Below are positions 28,885 to 39,654 of a stretch of 64,000 bases of DNA, in pieces. The DNA lies in the NCBI GenBank assembly GCA_963575745.1, contig CAUYUJ010016140.1:145390-209389 (forward strand), given 5' to 3'. The position numbers and the translations under genes were made by a program. The notes under the pieces were generated by a model, which saw only the letters and a list, made by a program, of their open reading frames with translations, ran no database searches and had not been told where the DNA came from. Source of the DNA: Prorocentrum cordatum. Its lineage: Eukaryota; Sar; Dinophyceae; Prorocentrales; Prorocentraceae. Within the stretch, counting starts at the first letter, position 1. Each line of letters starts with the position of its first letter.

Positions 28885-29050
28885 AAGGGGCAGGCCTTTT
28901 CAAAAGGCTTGGAAGCTTCCCACCCTTCCAAATAGTTTTCTAAACGTCTCCCGACGACGCGGAACAATTCTCAGAGGGCAGCGGCGTTCTCGAGAAGTTG
29001 TCCGCCTTCTTAGAAGGCCTTCTCCTCTTGATTTCCCCACTCGCCGCCGA
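28885..29050. repeat. TTCTGAGAAG palindromic repeat family, copy e
   Basis: GGCAGGCCTTTTCAAAAGGC, CAATTCTCAGAGGGC, TTCTCGAGAAG and CCTTCTTAGAAGGCC palindromes, with a GATTTCCCCACTCGCC right end. Confidence 0.65.
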
Positions 29051-29085
29051 CTCGCGCGTCCTCTAGATACGATAGGATTCGAACC

Positions 29086-29140
29086 CGTCGTCGTCGTCGT
29101 CGTCGTTCTCGTCGTTGTCGTCGTCGTCTTCGTCCGCGTT
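29086..29140. repeat. (GTC)n microsatellite
   Basis: GTC triplets with GTT interruptions. Confidence 0.93.
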
Positions 29141-29289
29141 GGAGCCCCGTGCCGAGTTGATCGTGGCGTTCGCTTCCGCGTCGCTGCCACGTCGCGCGCA
29201 ATAGCATCGCGTTGTTTGGCAACGTTGCGCGCAACGCTGACCTGTCTTTAATTCGCCGGCCTGTCGTTGCCCCGTTGCGAATGGAGTGG

Positions 29290-30565
29290 CGCCCCATGCG
29301 TTCCCTCCCCGCGAGGTTGCCACGTGGCGAACCGAATGGAATCTAAACTTTTGACCCCCGGACGCTACCGCGTGACGAGCTACAGCGTGGCGAGCGCAGT
29401 GGGATTGTGTAATCACTTCGGCCTGCGCGGCATTGTCACGCGCTGAGGTGAGTGCATTTTGACTTCTCGTTCGCTGCCAGCGTCGCTGCCACGTGGCGAG
29501 TGGAGCGGGATAGCATGTTCGTTTACTTCGCAGGCCTTGCCACGCGGCGTTGCCGCATTAGTAGAGACAAGTAGCATGCGCTGCCGGCCCTCATTCCTCG
29601 CCGCGCGCCGAGTAGAGCGCGGGATTTCCGCTGCGCCCCGCCGGCGCTGCCACGCGGTAAGCGCAGTGAAGTAGCATGCGTTCCTCCCTCCAAGCGCCGC
29701 CGCTCGGCGGGGAGAGTTGAGCGGCATTTTTTTCGCCCCCCCAGCGTGGCCACGTGGCGAGTGGAGTGAAACCTATTGCCCGCCTCGCGAGCGTTGCCAC
29801 GTGGCGAGTCGTGGAGTGGAGCAGTTTGCGTTTCGCTCCCCAGTCACTTCTACCTGGCAACTCGCGCGGGACAATATATTGTCAGTTCCGCAGGCGTTGT
29901 CAAGTATCGAGGATAGTGGAGTAGCACATTCGTTCGCCCCCCATGCGTTGACCACGTGGCGAGTACAGTGGAATAGTTTCATTTTCCGCTCCGCAGGCAT
30001 TGCCGCGCGCTGAATAGAGGACCGAGGAGGGAGGGAAGAGGACAAAGGAACGAGGATGGAGGGGTGCGAATATGGGAACGAATATGGGGGAGCCAGGAGG
30101 GACGAGGGCGGACGGACCAGGAGGAGGAGGAGGTGACAGGAGGGAGGGGGAAGGGAGGAGGCAGGACGGAGAAGCAGGGAGGGGAGGCAAGAGGCAGGAG
30201 GAGGAAAGAGGAGGGAGGAGGGAGGAGAAGATGATAGAAGGCCTGGGGGGAAGTGCAAGGAGGGGGGAAAAGGAGAGCACGAGGAGGACGGGAAGGAACG
30301 AGGAAGACACAGGAGGACGAACAATGTCATTGCCACCTGGCGAGTGGAGTGGGATAATATTTCTGTTTGCCTATCTGGCCTTACCACGTGGCGTTGCCAC
30401 GTGGCGAGTAGAGTTGAGTAGCATGAGTTCCTGGCCCGCTTCGTTGCCGCGTGCTCAGGCGCTGCCACGTGGCGAATGGAGTGGAGTACCATTTGTTCCC
30501 CCGCTGTCCCCTCCGAGCGCTGCCACGTGAGGAGAGTGGAGCAGTATCTGTTTCGCTCCCCCAGC
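29290..30565 (+). repeat. GCCACGTGGCGAGTGGAGTG module array
   Basis: TGCCACGTGGCGAG followed by TGGAGTGGNATAG and GTTCGC/CCCC recurs at about 29305, 29486, 29746, 29796, 29948, 30328, 30386, 30463 and 30523, with shorter GCCACGCGGC variants between. The core CCACGTGG is a perfect palindrome. The array is split by a purine-rich island at 30015-30330. Confidence 0.88.
30015..30330. repeat. GAGGGAGGAGGA purine-rich island
   Basis: About 310 bp with almost no pyrimidine in long runs, inserted within the CCACGTGG array; a second similar island lies at 30590-30770. Confidence 0.88.
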
Positions 30566-30779
30566 GTAGCTACGTAGCTCGCGCGAACAGGAGTAGGAGG
30601 TGAGACGCAGGAGGGAGGAGGGAGGAGGCAGGAAGGACGAGGGAGGAAATGGGAGAGGAGGCAAGAGGCAGGAGGAGGACTGAGGAGTGAGGAGGGATGA
30701 GAGGAGAACAAGAGGCCTGGGAGGAAGAGCGGGGAGATGGAGGAGGAGGAGCGAGGAGGGGGCCAGCACAAATCACATC

Positions 30780-31550
30780 GGCAGAAGTCACCCTCGGAAA
30801 AAGTCATCCAGGAGAATTCGTCTGGAAGAGGGGGCCGGGAGAAGGCGCCCCAGAATAAGTCAGTATCGGAAGAAGGCGCCCGGCATAATTTTTCCGGTAG
30901 AATTCGTTCAGAGGTAGTCGCCCCAGCAGAAATCATCATCGCGAAAAATTGTTTGGAAGAGTTCTTCCGGAAGGAATCGTTCGGAAGAAGACACTTCGGA
31001 AGGACGCACCTTCGGAATAATTCGCACGGAAGATCTCTTCGGAAGAAGTCGTCCGGAATACATCGTTTTGGAAAAAGTCGTCCGGAAGAAGTCGTCCGGA
31101 AAAAGTCGTCCAGAAGAAGCCGTCCGGAAGAAGTCGTTTGGAAGAAATCGTTCGGAAGAAGTCGTTTTAAATAAGTCGTCCGGAAGAAATCGTCGCGGAA
31201 GAAACCCTGCTAGGAAGAGACCGTTCAAGGAAAACACCGTCGCGGAACAGATCGAAGAAAAACGACGAGCAAACCAATGATTAGGAGGAGGAGGTGGAGG
31301 ATGCACGACGAGGCGGGGAAGACATTTTCGGACGAAGTCGTTCGGAAGAAGACGTTCAGAATAAGTCGTCCAGAAGAAGTCGTTTGGAATAAGTGGTTCG
31401 GCAGAAATCGTCCGGAAGAAATCCTCGCGGAAGAAGTCGTCGTCGGAAGATTTGGTCCTGAAGAAGACGTCCGGAAGAAGTGGTCCGGAAGAAGTCGTGC
31501 GGAAGAAATCGTTCGGAAGAAGTCGGCGCGGAAGAAGCAGTAGGTTTTCG
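30780..31550 (+). repeat. ~15-bp GGAAGAAGTCGTC minisatellite
   Basis: Units such as TCCGGAAGAAGTCGT and TTCGGAAGAAGTCGT run for about 770 bp with a non-repeat interruption at 31205-31315. Because the unit is a multiple of three, frames remain open (KKSFGRSRPEEVV-type peptides) without implying a gene. Confidence 0.93.
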
Positions 31551-31556
31551 TGCAGT

Positions 31557-31705
31557 CATGTGACGCCGATCCTGGACAAGGCCGTTCCCTGGCCTGGCCG
31601 CAGTGCACAGCCCTTCCTTGGCCAGGTCAGGATGGCGCATACGCCGATCCTGGGCCCAGGGATCCAGAATGGGTCATGCCAGGATCGGTGCAGGTGTACG
31701 GCCAG
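31557..31705. repeat. GCACCGATCCTGG hairpin module, copy 2
   Basis: ACGCCGATCCTGGACAAGGCC, CCTTGGCCAGGTCAGGATGG, ACGCCGATCCTGGGCCCAGG and CATGCCAGGATCGGTGCAGG follow the same two-hairpin layout as 14683-14812. Confidence 0.78.
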
Positions 31706-32024
31706 CGTCCTCCTACGGCACGTTCGGGTCGCGCCGCTGCGACTGCTACCCCAGCGCGGGCGTTGATGGATGAACGCCGCCAGTGGCCCAGAATCTGCAA
31801 ATATAGGGGGAACGATCTGGCGATTGGAAGGCCGCCGATCGTTCAACGGTGAACGACCTACGCGGTGTCGGGAACCGACGACACGTTTGCCCCCCGCACG
31901 AAGCTGCCCCTCTTCCCACTCCCTCCTCTGCGGCCGGCCGGCTCTACGGCAGGCCTCGCGCGATTGAAGTACCTGAAGGCCGCAGGGTCGCGGGTGATCC
32001 TTTTTGTTGTTTTCTCTTGCATTG

Positions 32025-32107
32025 TTTCTCCCTCTCTCTCCCTCTTTATCTCTCTATGTCGATCTCTCTGTGCCTCTCTCGCTCTCTGTCTGCCTGCCTG
32101 CCTGTCT

Positions 32108-32138
<31 letters not shown>

Positions 32139-32217
32139 CCTCTCTCGGTCTCTCTGTCTCCCTTTCGGTCTTGCTCTCTTTTTCTCTCGCTCTCTCTCTC
32201 TCTCTCTTTCTTTCCGT
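32025..32217. repeat. (CT)n-rich tract
   Basis: Interrupted CT dinucleotides with a (CTGC)n part near 32085. Confidence 0.95.
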
Positions 32218-32364
32218 GACGGAGGTTGGGGTTGTTAGAACGGAGTGGCCCCGACGGGGAAGTTGGCGTCGCGCGTGCGGGCGAGGCGAGGCTGCGCGAG
32301 GGCGGTTCGGTCAAGGCTAGGGTCAAGTCGTACATTCAGCTTCTGCTCGGGTTCCGCGGTGACC

Positions 32365-32456
32365 CGTCGTGGTTGCCCCGTGGGTGCCCCGTGGGTTGCC
32401 CCGTTGGTTGCCCCGTGGGCTGTCCTGTGGGCTGCCCCGCGGGTTGTCCCGTGTTC
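32365..32456. repeat. 12-bp GTTGCCCCGTGG minisatellite
   Basis: About seven units. Its reverse complement (CACGGGGCAACC) resembles the 12-mer at 61646-61800 (ATCGGGACAACC). Confidence 0.92.
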
Positions 32457-32499
32457 CGTCGCGCCAGCTGTCGCGTGGGAGTTGCAAATCTACGTGCAG

Positions 32500-32862
32500 A
32501 TGCAATGACATTTGGAATGCAAATCGAGTCGCAAGTACAGTTGCAAACCCACTACAAAGAAGATCCTCACCGACTTGCTCATCGAGGGTACCGTCGAGCT
32601 GTGATCGACCTGCACGTCAAAGTGTAAACCGATGTGCGCACAGACATGCACGCCTTGAACCTCGAAGGGCACATCGACATGCACATCGAATCGCAAGTTG
32701 AAGTGCAAACCGACATGCAAATCGAACTTCACATCGAGGTGCAGATCACAGTGCAAATCGAGATGCACATCGAAATACTTATCGAAATGCAAGCGATATG
32801 CAGACCAATGTTCAAACTGATGCGTTCATAAACAAAAATGCAAACTATGCAAATCCGATGCC
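32500..32862. repeat. 12-bp TGCANATCGANN minisatellite
   Basis: ATGCACATCGAA, ATGCAAATCGAA and GTGCAAATCGAG units recur in steps of 12, strongest at 32640-32790. Confidence 0.88.
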
Positions 32863-33353
32863 GATCCAATGCGCATCGCACTACGACTCAAACTTGGAAG
32901 TAACATGTACAGCCAACCATGATTGTAAGGATGGGGCAACTTTCCAAGGCTACCCTTGCATCCTTGCCCCTTCGGTATTCGGCATCCTTTGGCATTCTGC
33001 TGCGCTCCGCACGGAAATCGTCAACATGGCGTTCCAAGGCCCTTGCATCCGTACCGCGTATCCTTACTATCCTGGTCGAGTGTACATCGAAGTGAAGATC
33101 GGCATGCAAATCGTAGAGCTGTTGCAGGCTGCACCTCGTGGAGGACTCCCGGGCCGTCGCCTCATCGGAGGCTCCTTGAGCCGTCTCGGTACCATCGTGG
33201 GAGGCTCTTGGGCCAGCTTTTTCGTTTTTCCTTCCGGGCAACGTTTGGTTCTGGGCGGCACACATTCTGTTTTTTTGGACCCCAACCTCGGCAACGACAG
33301 CCCTCATCCGGGATGCAGTTGCAGCCGCACCAGACCCGATAGACCTACACGGC
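32863..33353. other. no gene recognised
   Basis: Moderate GC with short TTGCATCC(T/G) repeats near 32955-33050. Plus-strand open frames lack recognised motifs. Confidence 0.4.
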
Positions 33354-33396
33354 CACCCTTCGGGTGATAAGGAGGTTGTGTGTGGGGGGATGGAAC
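33354..33396 (+). repeat. CACCCTTCGGGTGATAAGG hairpin-tail motif, copy 1
   Basis: ACCCTTCGGGT hairpin, GATAAGGAGG and a G-run in order. The same order is on the minus strand at 49648-49700 and in a looser form at 60421-60462. Confidence 0.65.
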
Positions 33397-33642
33397 CCAC
33401 GCCGAAAAAAAAAAACTGATCGAGGAGACCTCCGATACTCTCGCTGCTGATAATTACACGCATTCGCCCATGTCCTCGGTTTTCGCAACGCGCTCTGCTC
33501 GCAGCTCGCATTTGATGATTGGAGCTGCCTGGACTCACAGATGCCTCCTCCATCGCAGGACTATCCCGATCCGCCTGCTGAGACGCAGGAATTCATGCCA
33601 GCTTCTGACCGCAATTTTTGAAAGGCAGATACATGATTATAA

Positions 33643-34402
33643 GTTGGCTTCATCTGGGGGGCTGCGTCCGCCCCTGTCTATTGGGCCCTCATGCCTGGGT
33701 AATGGCAGGGGCGACTTTTGGGTGGTATTACCAAAAGGTCCCAATCGCTTTTTGGGACACGCAGCTCAAATCGCAACTTTGGTACGGCGTCGACGTGCAC
33801 ACGCATCTGTATTTTATGCAATTCATTTTAACATATGCGAACTGGCTAGGACACTTGTAGGCGAAAATAGTCATGCCGTCGCACAGTAAATTCTCGCTTC
33901 CATTGTTTTTTTTCTGCTTTGGAAAGGGGGCCGAATATAGATTCTGTTGTTTCAACATCCGTAGACGGTGCTTGGCAAGCTGAACGCGTTGTTGTTAGCA
34001 CAGGGCTGGCAATAAACATCAGTCGGATGACCCCTCCCTGGTGGCAGACAGCCAGAGGTTCGGTTTGCTGTGTCCGGTTCGAGCGCGTCTTCAATGTACA
34101 TAGCGCAAGCGCTTGCTTGTCAAGATGATTTCGATGGCGTTGTGTGGCTGGCCTTGTTTTCGTTTGTTTTGCTCCCGAGTCTGATCGCGTTGTGCGGTGC
34201 CTTCAGTTGCTTTGGTTCATGGCCCTCAACAACAGAGAGAAAGCGGCACCCGTCAAGTCACGGGCGAAAATCAGTATCCTCTTCGGGGCTTTGGAGGCAC
34301 GTTTGGGGCCATCTTGAATGACATCGATCAGCCAGAGGGAGGTGTTTTAATTAGCCTGCCCCCACAACCCCTCGAGCCCCGCAAGCCATCCGGGCCCTCC
34401 TG
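33643..34402 (+). repeat. 755-bp duplicated segment, copy 2 (complete)
   Basis: Partner of 24167-24922. The left border is at TTGGCTTCATCTGG, preceded by unrelated sequence; the right side continues into a CTTGGGGCC array at 34403, which shows what may lie inside the gap next to copy 1. Confidence 0.92.
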
Positions 34403-34500
34403 GGGCGCTCTTGGGACGCTCCCGGGCGCTTGGGGGGACCGTCTTGGAGATATCCGGGGTCCTTCTGGGGACACCAGGGGCTCTCTTGGTCCATCTTGGA
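34403..34500 (+). repeat. CTTGGGGCC minisatellite array 5, short
   Basis: GGGGCGCTCTTGGGACGCTC, CTTGGGGGGACCGT and CTTGGAGATATCCG units in the usual orientation. Confidence 0.7.
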
Positions 34501-35256
34501 GCCATCGTGAAGCTTCGGAAGGCTGTTGCCAGCGAAAAGGGCGGAACATGAATAGGTTTTTGATGTCCTTACTTTGTCTGGGAACTTGGCCGCTCGCGCG
34601 TTGGATCCTGAATTTTGGAAACGAGGGCGCGGCCATGGTGGATTGGAAACTAGATGAGACCTTCAGCGGTCGCCACGCGGCTTTCGGGCGTGACACGCGT
34701 CGCCCGCGCGCGCATCAGCGCGCCTGCATGGCAGGCTCGTGCACAGTGGAAGCGCAGAAGTCGCCACCTTTGCGCGGGAACTCAAATCTTACATTCTCGC
34801 GCCCAAAATCTTTGAGAATTTAGCATGACGTTTTTGCGCCCCCTTTGTATGCACCGAGCGCGCAGGACGTGGGCGGTGCGCGCGCGGCGGTGTCTTCACT
34901 GGGTGGGAACGCATAAGTCGCCACGCTGTCATAATAACTAGCGTTTTGCATTGGCGCGCAAGAAAGCTATTGTTGATTTTCGCGCGTGCACTGGCTCGCA
35001 CGGCCATCCTGTACATAGCCGTACAGACTCATCGAGCCATATTGCTTTGAAAGCTGAATGGTTCCATGTAGTGACTGTCGTCCGTTCCGATGCCAACTTA
35101 AGCGCGGTTTCCACATGTACACGAGGTGCCCAGTGCACAGAGGGCGCGCGTGGCGGCGCGTGCATGACAAGGTCTGCCTCGCAGGAATGAAGAAGTTCGG
35201 TTGTCTGGTAACCGAAGTACGCCTTTAACGAGCGCGGCCCCGACTCGCAACTTTAA

Positions 35257-35261
<5 letters not shown>
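34501..35261. other. CGCG-rich region, no gene recognised
   Basis: GCGC and CGCG steps are strongly enriched from about 34660. No domain on either strand. Confidence 0.45.

Positions 35262-35306
<45 letters not shown>
35262..35306. repeat. (GT)n microsatellite
   Basis: About 22 GT dinucleotides. Confidence 0.98.
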
Positions 35307-35308
<2 letters not shown>

Positions 35309-35874
35309 CGCAGTTTCGCCAAGAGAAGCACGGTGCAACGCGCTTGGCGGCGTTTCCATGGCAGGCGCTGCGTTGTCGGCGCGGTCAAGTTGCCAACTTG
35401 GCTTGGAAGCACAACCGGCGCCCAGGTTTGCGATCCTGGATGTCAGCTGGGCGCGAGGCGTTTTCAATCCGGCACGAGGAGCTACGCGCGCGCGGCGTCG
35501 ACCGCGCAGCGAGGTCCGCGGTTCCCAAATCAAGAGTTCGCCTCGCGGGTCCGGGGGCTGACATTGGCATTTGGCGCGCGTTCAATTCCCATTTTCGACT
35601 TAGCGCGCTGTTGTCCTAAGCCAACCGCGCGGCGAAATGCGCGACGCGCAGTCGCGCGCGCGCGGCGGCGCGCGCGCGGCGACTTCTGGGCGTCACCGCG
35701 ACGCGCACAAGTCGCGCATCGCTTGGAAAATGCGCCGAAGATGCCACGCGCCGCGCGGGTGGCCTCGATCGCGCGGCCAATGGCAACGACAGCGCGAACT
35801 GCGTAGACGGCTTGGCGCGCGTGAAGGCACGGCGAGGCGCGCGCGCCGCGAGCGAGAGCACTCCCACGCTTCTT
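35307..35874. other. CGCG-rich region continuing to the T tract
   Basis: Alternating CG runs such as GCGCGCGCGCGGCG near 35655-35690 are Z-DNA candidates. No gene recognised. Confidence 0.5.
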
Positions 35875-36152
<278 letters not shown>

Positions 36153-36672
36153 GGACCATGGCGGCGTGATGGTTCGGTGTCCAGGAGCTGTGCTTCGGTC
36201 GCGCGCAGTCGAAAGCACGCCCCCGCATCGGGGCCGCCGCGAGCGAGGCGGCCCCGAGGAAGGCGGGTTCGACTGGTTCGCCAGGGGGCGCGCGAACTGG
36301 CTGGAGATGCCGTGTTGACGCCGGCCGAGGAGGCGCTGCGGGTCGCGCATACTCCGCTGGCGTGCAGCGCGCGCAGCGGAGGGACGGCGGTGCAGTTGGC
36401 ATCGCGCACGGGCGCGCGGCCTCGTGCGGCCTCCTGCGGCCTGTCGCGGCCAACGAGAGGGCGCGTTTGTCCGCGCGCGTTCGAGCGCCCTGGACGGGGG
36501 AACCACCGGAGTCTCGAGGGGGCTTCGTCGCGCAACGCATAGGAGTAAAATGCATTTTCGTGGCGCCGGACATTCCGCGCACAGGAAAAAAAAGCCCCCC
36601 AGGGCACTCGAGACACCTCGCGCGCCCAACTTTTTTTTTGAGGCCGAAACAGCGACGTCGCCATTTGGGCTC
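36153..36672. other. GC-rich spacer, no gene recognised
   Basis: Directly follows the T tract. GCGGCCTCGTGCGGCCTCCTG type short repeats near 36415-36445. Confidence 0.4.
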
Positions 36673-36750
36673 GAAACTGCGACGTACGTTTCATTTTTCC
36701 TCCGAAACTGCGACGTACGTTTCATTTTTCCTCCGAAACTGCGACGTCGA
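36673..36750. repeat. 31-bp tandem repeat, 2.5 copies
   Basis: GAAACTGCGACGTACGTTTC begins units at 36673, 36704 and 36735. Confidence 0.95.
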
Positions 36751-36754
36751 AGAA

Positions 36755-36845
36755 AAACAAAGTCCACCTCGCTCGCCGAGACACTCATGTCCGGAAAACA
36801 AAAGTCCACCTCGCTCGCCGAGACACTCATGCCCGCAAAGGCAGA
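36755..36845. repeat. 42-bp tandem repeat, 2 copies
   Basis: AGTCCACCTCGCTCGCCGAG begins units at 36761 and 36803. Confidence 0.95.
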
Positions 36846-37079
36846 ATGCGATTTCGAACGCGGGCACACTTTCGAGAAAACGCACAAGTCATTTTCGCGT
36901 CTGCGCTTGCCGTGCTCGAGCGCTAGGACGCCCTTTAGAAAAAACTTCCGAGTGTCCGGGGGGGCCCTGACAGCTGTTCCCCCCCACCACCCGCCCTGCG
37001 GGGCGGGCGGCTGCGCCGAGCCACCGGGGGGGGGGGCGCGGGGGTCCGCGTGGGAACCGTACGGGTGGCTGCGGCCACC

Positions 37080-37330
37080 CGCAGCACCGCCTATGCGCGC
37101 CCGGGCGCGCCCTGGCGCTTCTGCCGCGGGTGCCTGCCTGCGCCCGCCCACGCGGTCCGCGGGCGCCTGGTCGCGCCCGCCCGTGCATTGCGCGCGCGCG
37201 CCTGGCTGTGCGCGCGCCCGCAGGCCGCAAGTACCTGGCGGCGCCCGCGCGCGCGGGCCGCGGGTGCTCGGCCGCGCCCGCCCGCGCACGCCGCGGGCGC
37301 CATGGCGCGCCCGCCCGCGTGCATTACTGG
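37080..37330. repeat. GCGCCCGCCCGCGC-rich degenerate tandem repeat
   Basis: CGCGCCCGCCCGYGCA and CCGCGGGCGCC recur about every 50 bp; nearly pure G+C. Confidence 0.8.
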
Positions 37331-37524
37331 TGGCGCCTAGCGATGGCGTGCCCTCGCAGACCGTGCAGCCTCGTCGATCCCGAGCTCCGCGAGCCCCTTG
37401 AGCTTCGGTCGGTTCAGAGCGTCGCAGGCCCCGAGCCTCGCGCACCACGGGTGCCTGGCCGCGCGCGCCTGGGCCCCCGACCCACGCGCGCCGCGGTCTG
37501 CGGGGCTTGGGGGATAAGTGGGGG

Positions 37525-37640
37525 CCCGTGGGGCTTGTGCGACATGTGGGAACCGTGGGGCTTGTGCGACGTATAGGTCCCGTGGGGCTTGTGCGACCTG
37601 TGGGGCCTGTGGGGCCCATGTGGCTTGTCGAGTTTGCGGG
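37525..37640. repeat. 27-bp GTGGGGCTTGTGCGAC tandem repeat
   Basis: Units start at 37528, 37555 and 37582, with looser copies on either side. Confidence 0.93.
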
Positions 37641-37804
37641 CCCGGTGCGACCTGCGGGAAACCGTGCGATTTGCCGGCCCCGGGTCCTCGCAGACCCTTG
37701 CGCCTAGGTTGGCCCAGCGCTTTCCAGACTTGCGCCATGGCCCCCTTGGTTGTTGGAGTTCACAAAATACCTGGGCTGGCACCGAGCCAAATGGCACCCT
37801 TGTA

Positions 37805-38185
37805 GGAGCATCTCGCGCTCCGCGCGAGATAAGAGCGCAACTAGTTCCAATTGGCAGGAATCGCTCGGCCGCGCGAAGGGAAGGGGGGTCGCTGGCAAGT
37901 GATGCTCGCCCCAAAAATCGGCTGACGCCGAGAACAAGCTCCGCGCTCCTCGCGAGAGAGGGCAGCGGATTGCACGTCGCCACAAACGTTCGGCTGCCGC
38001 CCATTCAAGGAGCCCCTGGCTGGTTGTTGGATACAGGAGAAAAAGGCGCTCGGCGTGCGCCGAGACAAGCAAGCAGCTTCGTTGTTGTAGTTAGAAAAAA
38101 TCGCTCGCGCTCCGCGCGAGGACGGAGGGCTGCGCAGGGCAATTCGCAGCACTTCGCTCGGCCGACGCCGAGATAAATGGAGTCA
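37805..38185. repeat. cluster of CTCGCGC/GCGCGAG and CTCGGCG/CGCCGAG hairpins
   Basis: ATCTCGCGCTCCGCGCGAGAT at about 37810, TCCTCGCGAGAGA at 37947, GCTCGGCGTGCGCCGAGA at 38049, GCTCGCGCTCCGCGCGAG at 38105 and GCTCGGCCGACGCCGAGA at 38156. Arms are 7-9 bp with 3-4 nt loops. Two hairpin types alternate. Confidence 0.7.
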
Positions 38186-39430
38186 CATGTTGCGCGCGCT
38201 ACCCCGCGAGGTGAGCAAATGTGCGCGGCGGCGCGAATGGCGACAGCGCTTTTTGCTGAGCAACCACGACGTGGACGGTGAAGACCTTCGGTCGCTGCGT
38301 GGCTCGCGATTGGGGCCTGCTCCATGCTGGCCACGCGCGAGCGCTCTTGTTGGGGTCAGGCCCAGGCCTAGTGCATTCCAGCCAAGCCATGCCTTGCATC
38401 GTCCTTGTAGTATGGCTTCCAAACCCAACTCTGATATACTGCTTGTGGTCAACCAGGGCACATAAGGCGTCAGGCAAGCTCATTGCACGGTATTGTTGCG
38501 CGCCCCCACAAGCCCGCTCGGCTGCGAGTGGCGTTCCTGGAAAAATGACGCGCGCAAGCGTTGCACCAGCCCGTTTCTTTGTTGGCCAGCTGGGCGGCGC
38601 TGACAGGCACCGCCAGGTCTTGCAACCTGCGTAGTTTGCGAACGTGCGTTGCGTTCGCGCGTGGCCGAGGAATCGTTCTCCCAGGATATCCGGTCTGACT
38701 TGGGGGAGGGGGGGGATGTGCATGTGCGTAGCGTTCGCTTTCACGCAGTATGAATTTGCATTGCATGTTGGTATCTTGCAGCGGGGGCATGCGTGTGTTC
38801 TGGGTTTGATGGCATGCCTGCATCTAGTCCTTACATGTCGGAGTTTCGCTTGCGTCGCAGCATGTGGTCTTGTGCAAGTATAGCTGCTCGCGTCGCTACG
38901 GGGCTCGGGCCGCGCAGATGCCCGATGCGCCCAAGACGTCTCCAAAGACGGCCGATATGACTTCAGGCGGCTCCAGGGGTCGCCTCAAGTCGCCCCAACG
39001 ACGCGCCAGCGCGATTCCGATCGCGCCCTAGATGCCCCGATGCGCCCGGGAGCATGGGCAACGCATGGGAAGCAACATCAATGTGAAAAGTGATGGGGAG
39101 GTCGGTGTACGAGTTGGCGCACGAACGACGCATGGAAATTCGCACGCCTATTGCCGCGCGTGCGCAGCCCCGAAGTTCCCTGGCAAGCCGTTATGTGAGT
39201 GCGCTTGCTTTGAACGTAAGCCCGCTACCTCAGTCGTCCATTCATCGGTTATTGGCGGTTTGCGATTTGCGAATGTCCTCTGATATAATGAGTGGTAGCT
39301 GGGCCGAGATGCAAATCAATTGCAGCAAACGCTGCGCGCGGCAGGCCGTGGAAGCGAAATACAAGATTGCTCGTGAGCCAGCCCCTAAACTACCCCCCCA
39401 ATAGCGCAGACCCCCAAGACAAAGCCAAAT
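38186..39430. other. no gene recognised
   Basis: About 1.2 kb of single-copy-looking sequence with many short frames on both strands, none with a known motif. (GCGTTCGC/GTTGCGTTCGCG) repeats near 38640-38740. Confidence 0.4.
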
Positions 39431-39431
39431 G

Positions 39432-39495
39432 ATGCTGGTGGTGGTGATGATGATGACGATGCTGATGATGATCATGATGATGATGATGATGATGG
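39432..39495. repeat. short GAT triplet array
   Basis: Phase-coherent GAT with GGT and GCT variants, just upstream of the decayed LINE. Confidence 0.93.
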
Positions 39496-39605
39496 AGCCC
39501 TGGCCCGAGGTCGCAGGGACATGAGGGCCAGTCTCACAGCCCTCCTCTTTCACCTCTCATCGGCGCTGCGATGCGCGACCACCTATGTGAAGATCGCGCA
39601 ATGGA

Positions 39606-39609
<4 letters not shown>

Positions 39610-39652
<43 letters not shown>
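39610..39652. repeat. (CT)n microsatellite
   Basis: About 20 CT units immediately before the LINE remnant; a possible insertion target or 5' flank. Confidence 0.96.

Positions 39653-39654
<2 letters not shown>

Noticed and set aside
29060-29095. tRNA-like T-arm on the minus strand (GGGTTCGAATCC)
   Set aside because: No D-arm, anticodon stem or matching acceptor stem: the upstream sequence on that strand is a (GAC)n microsatellite.
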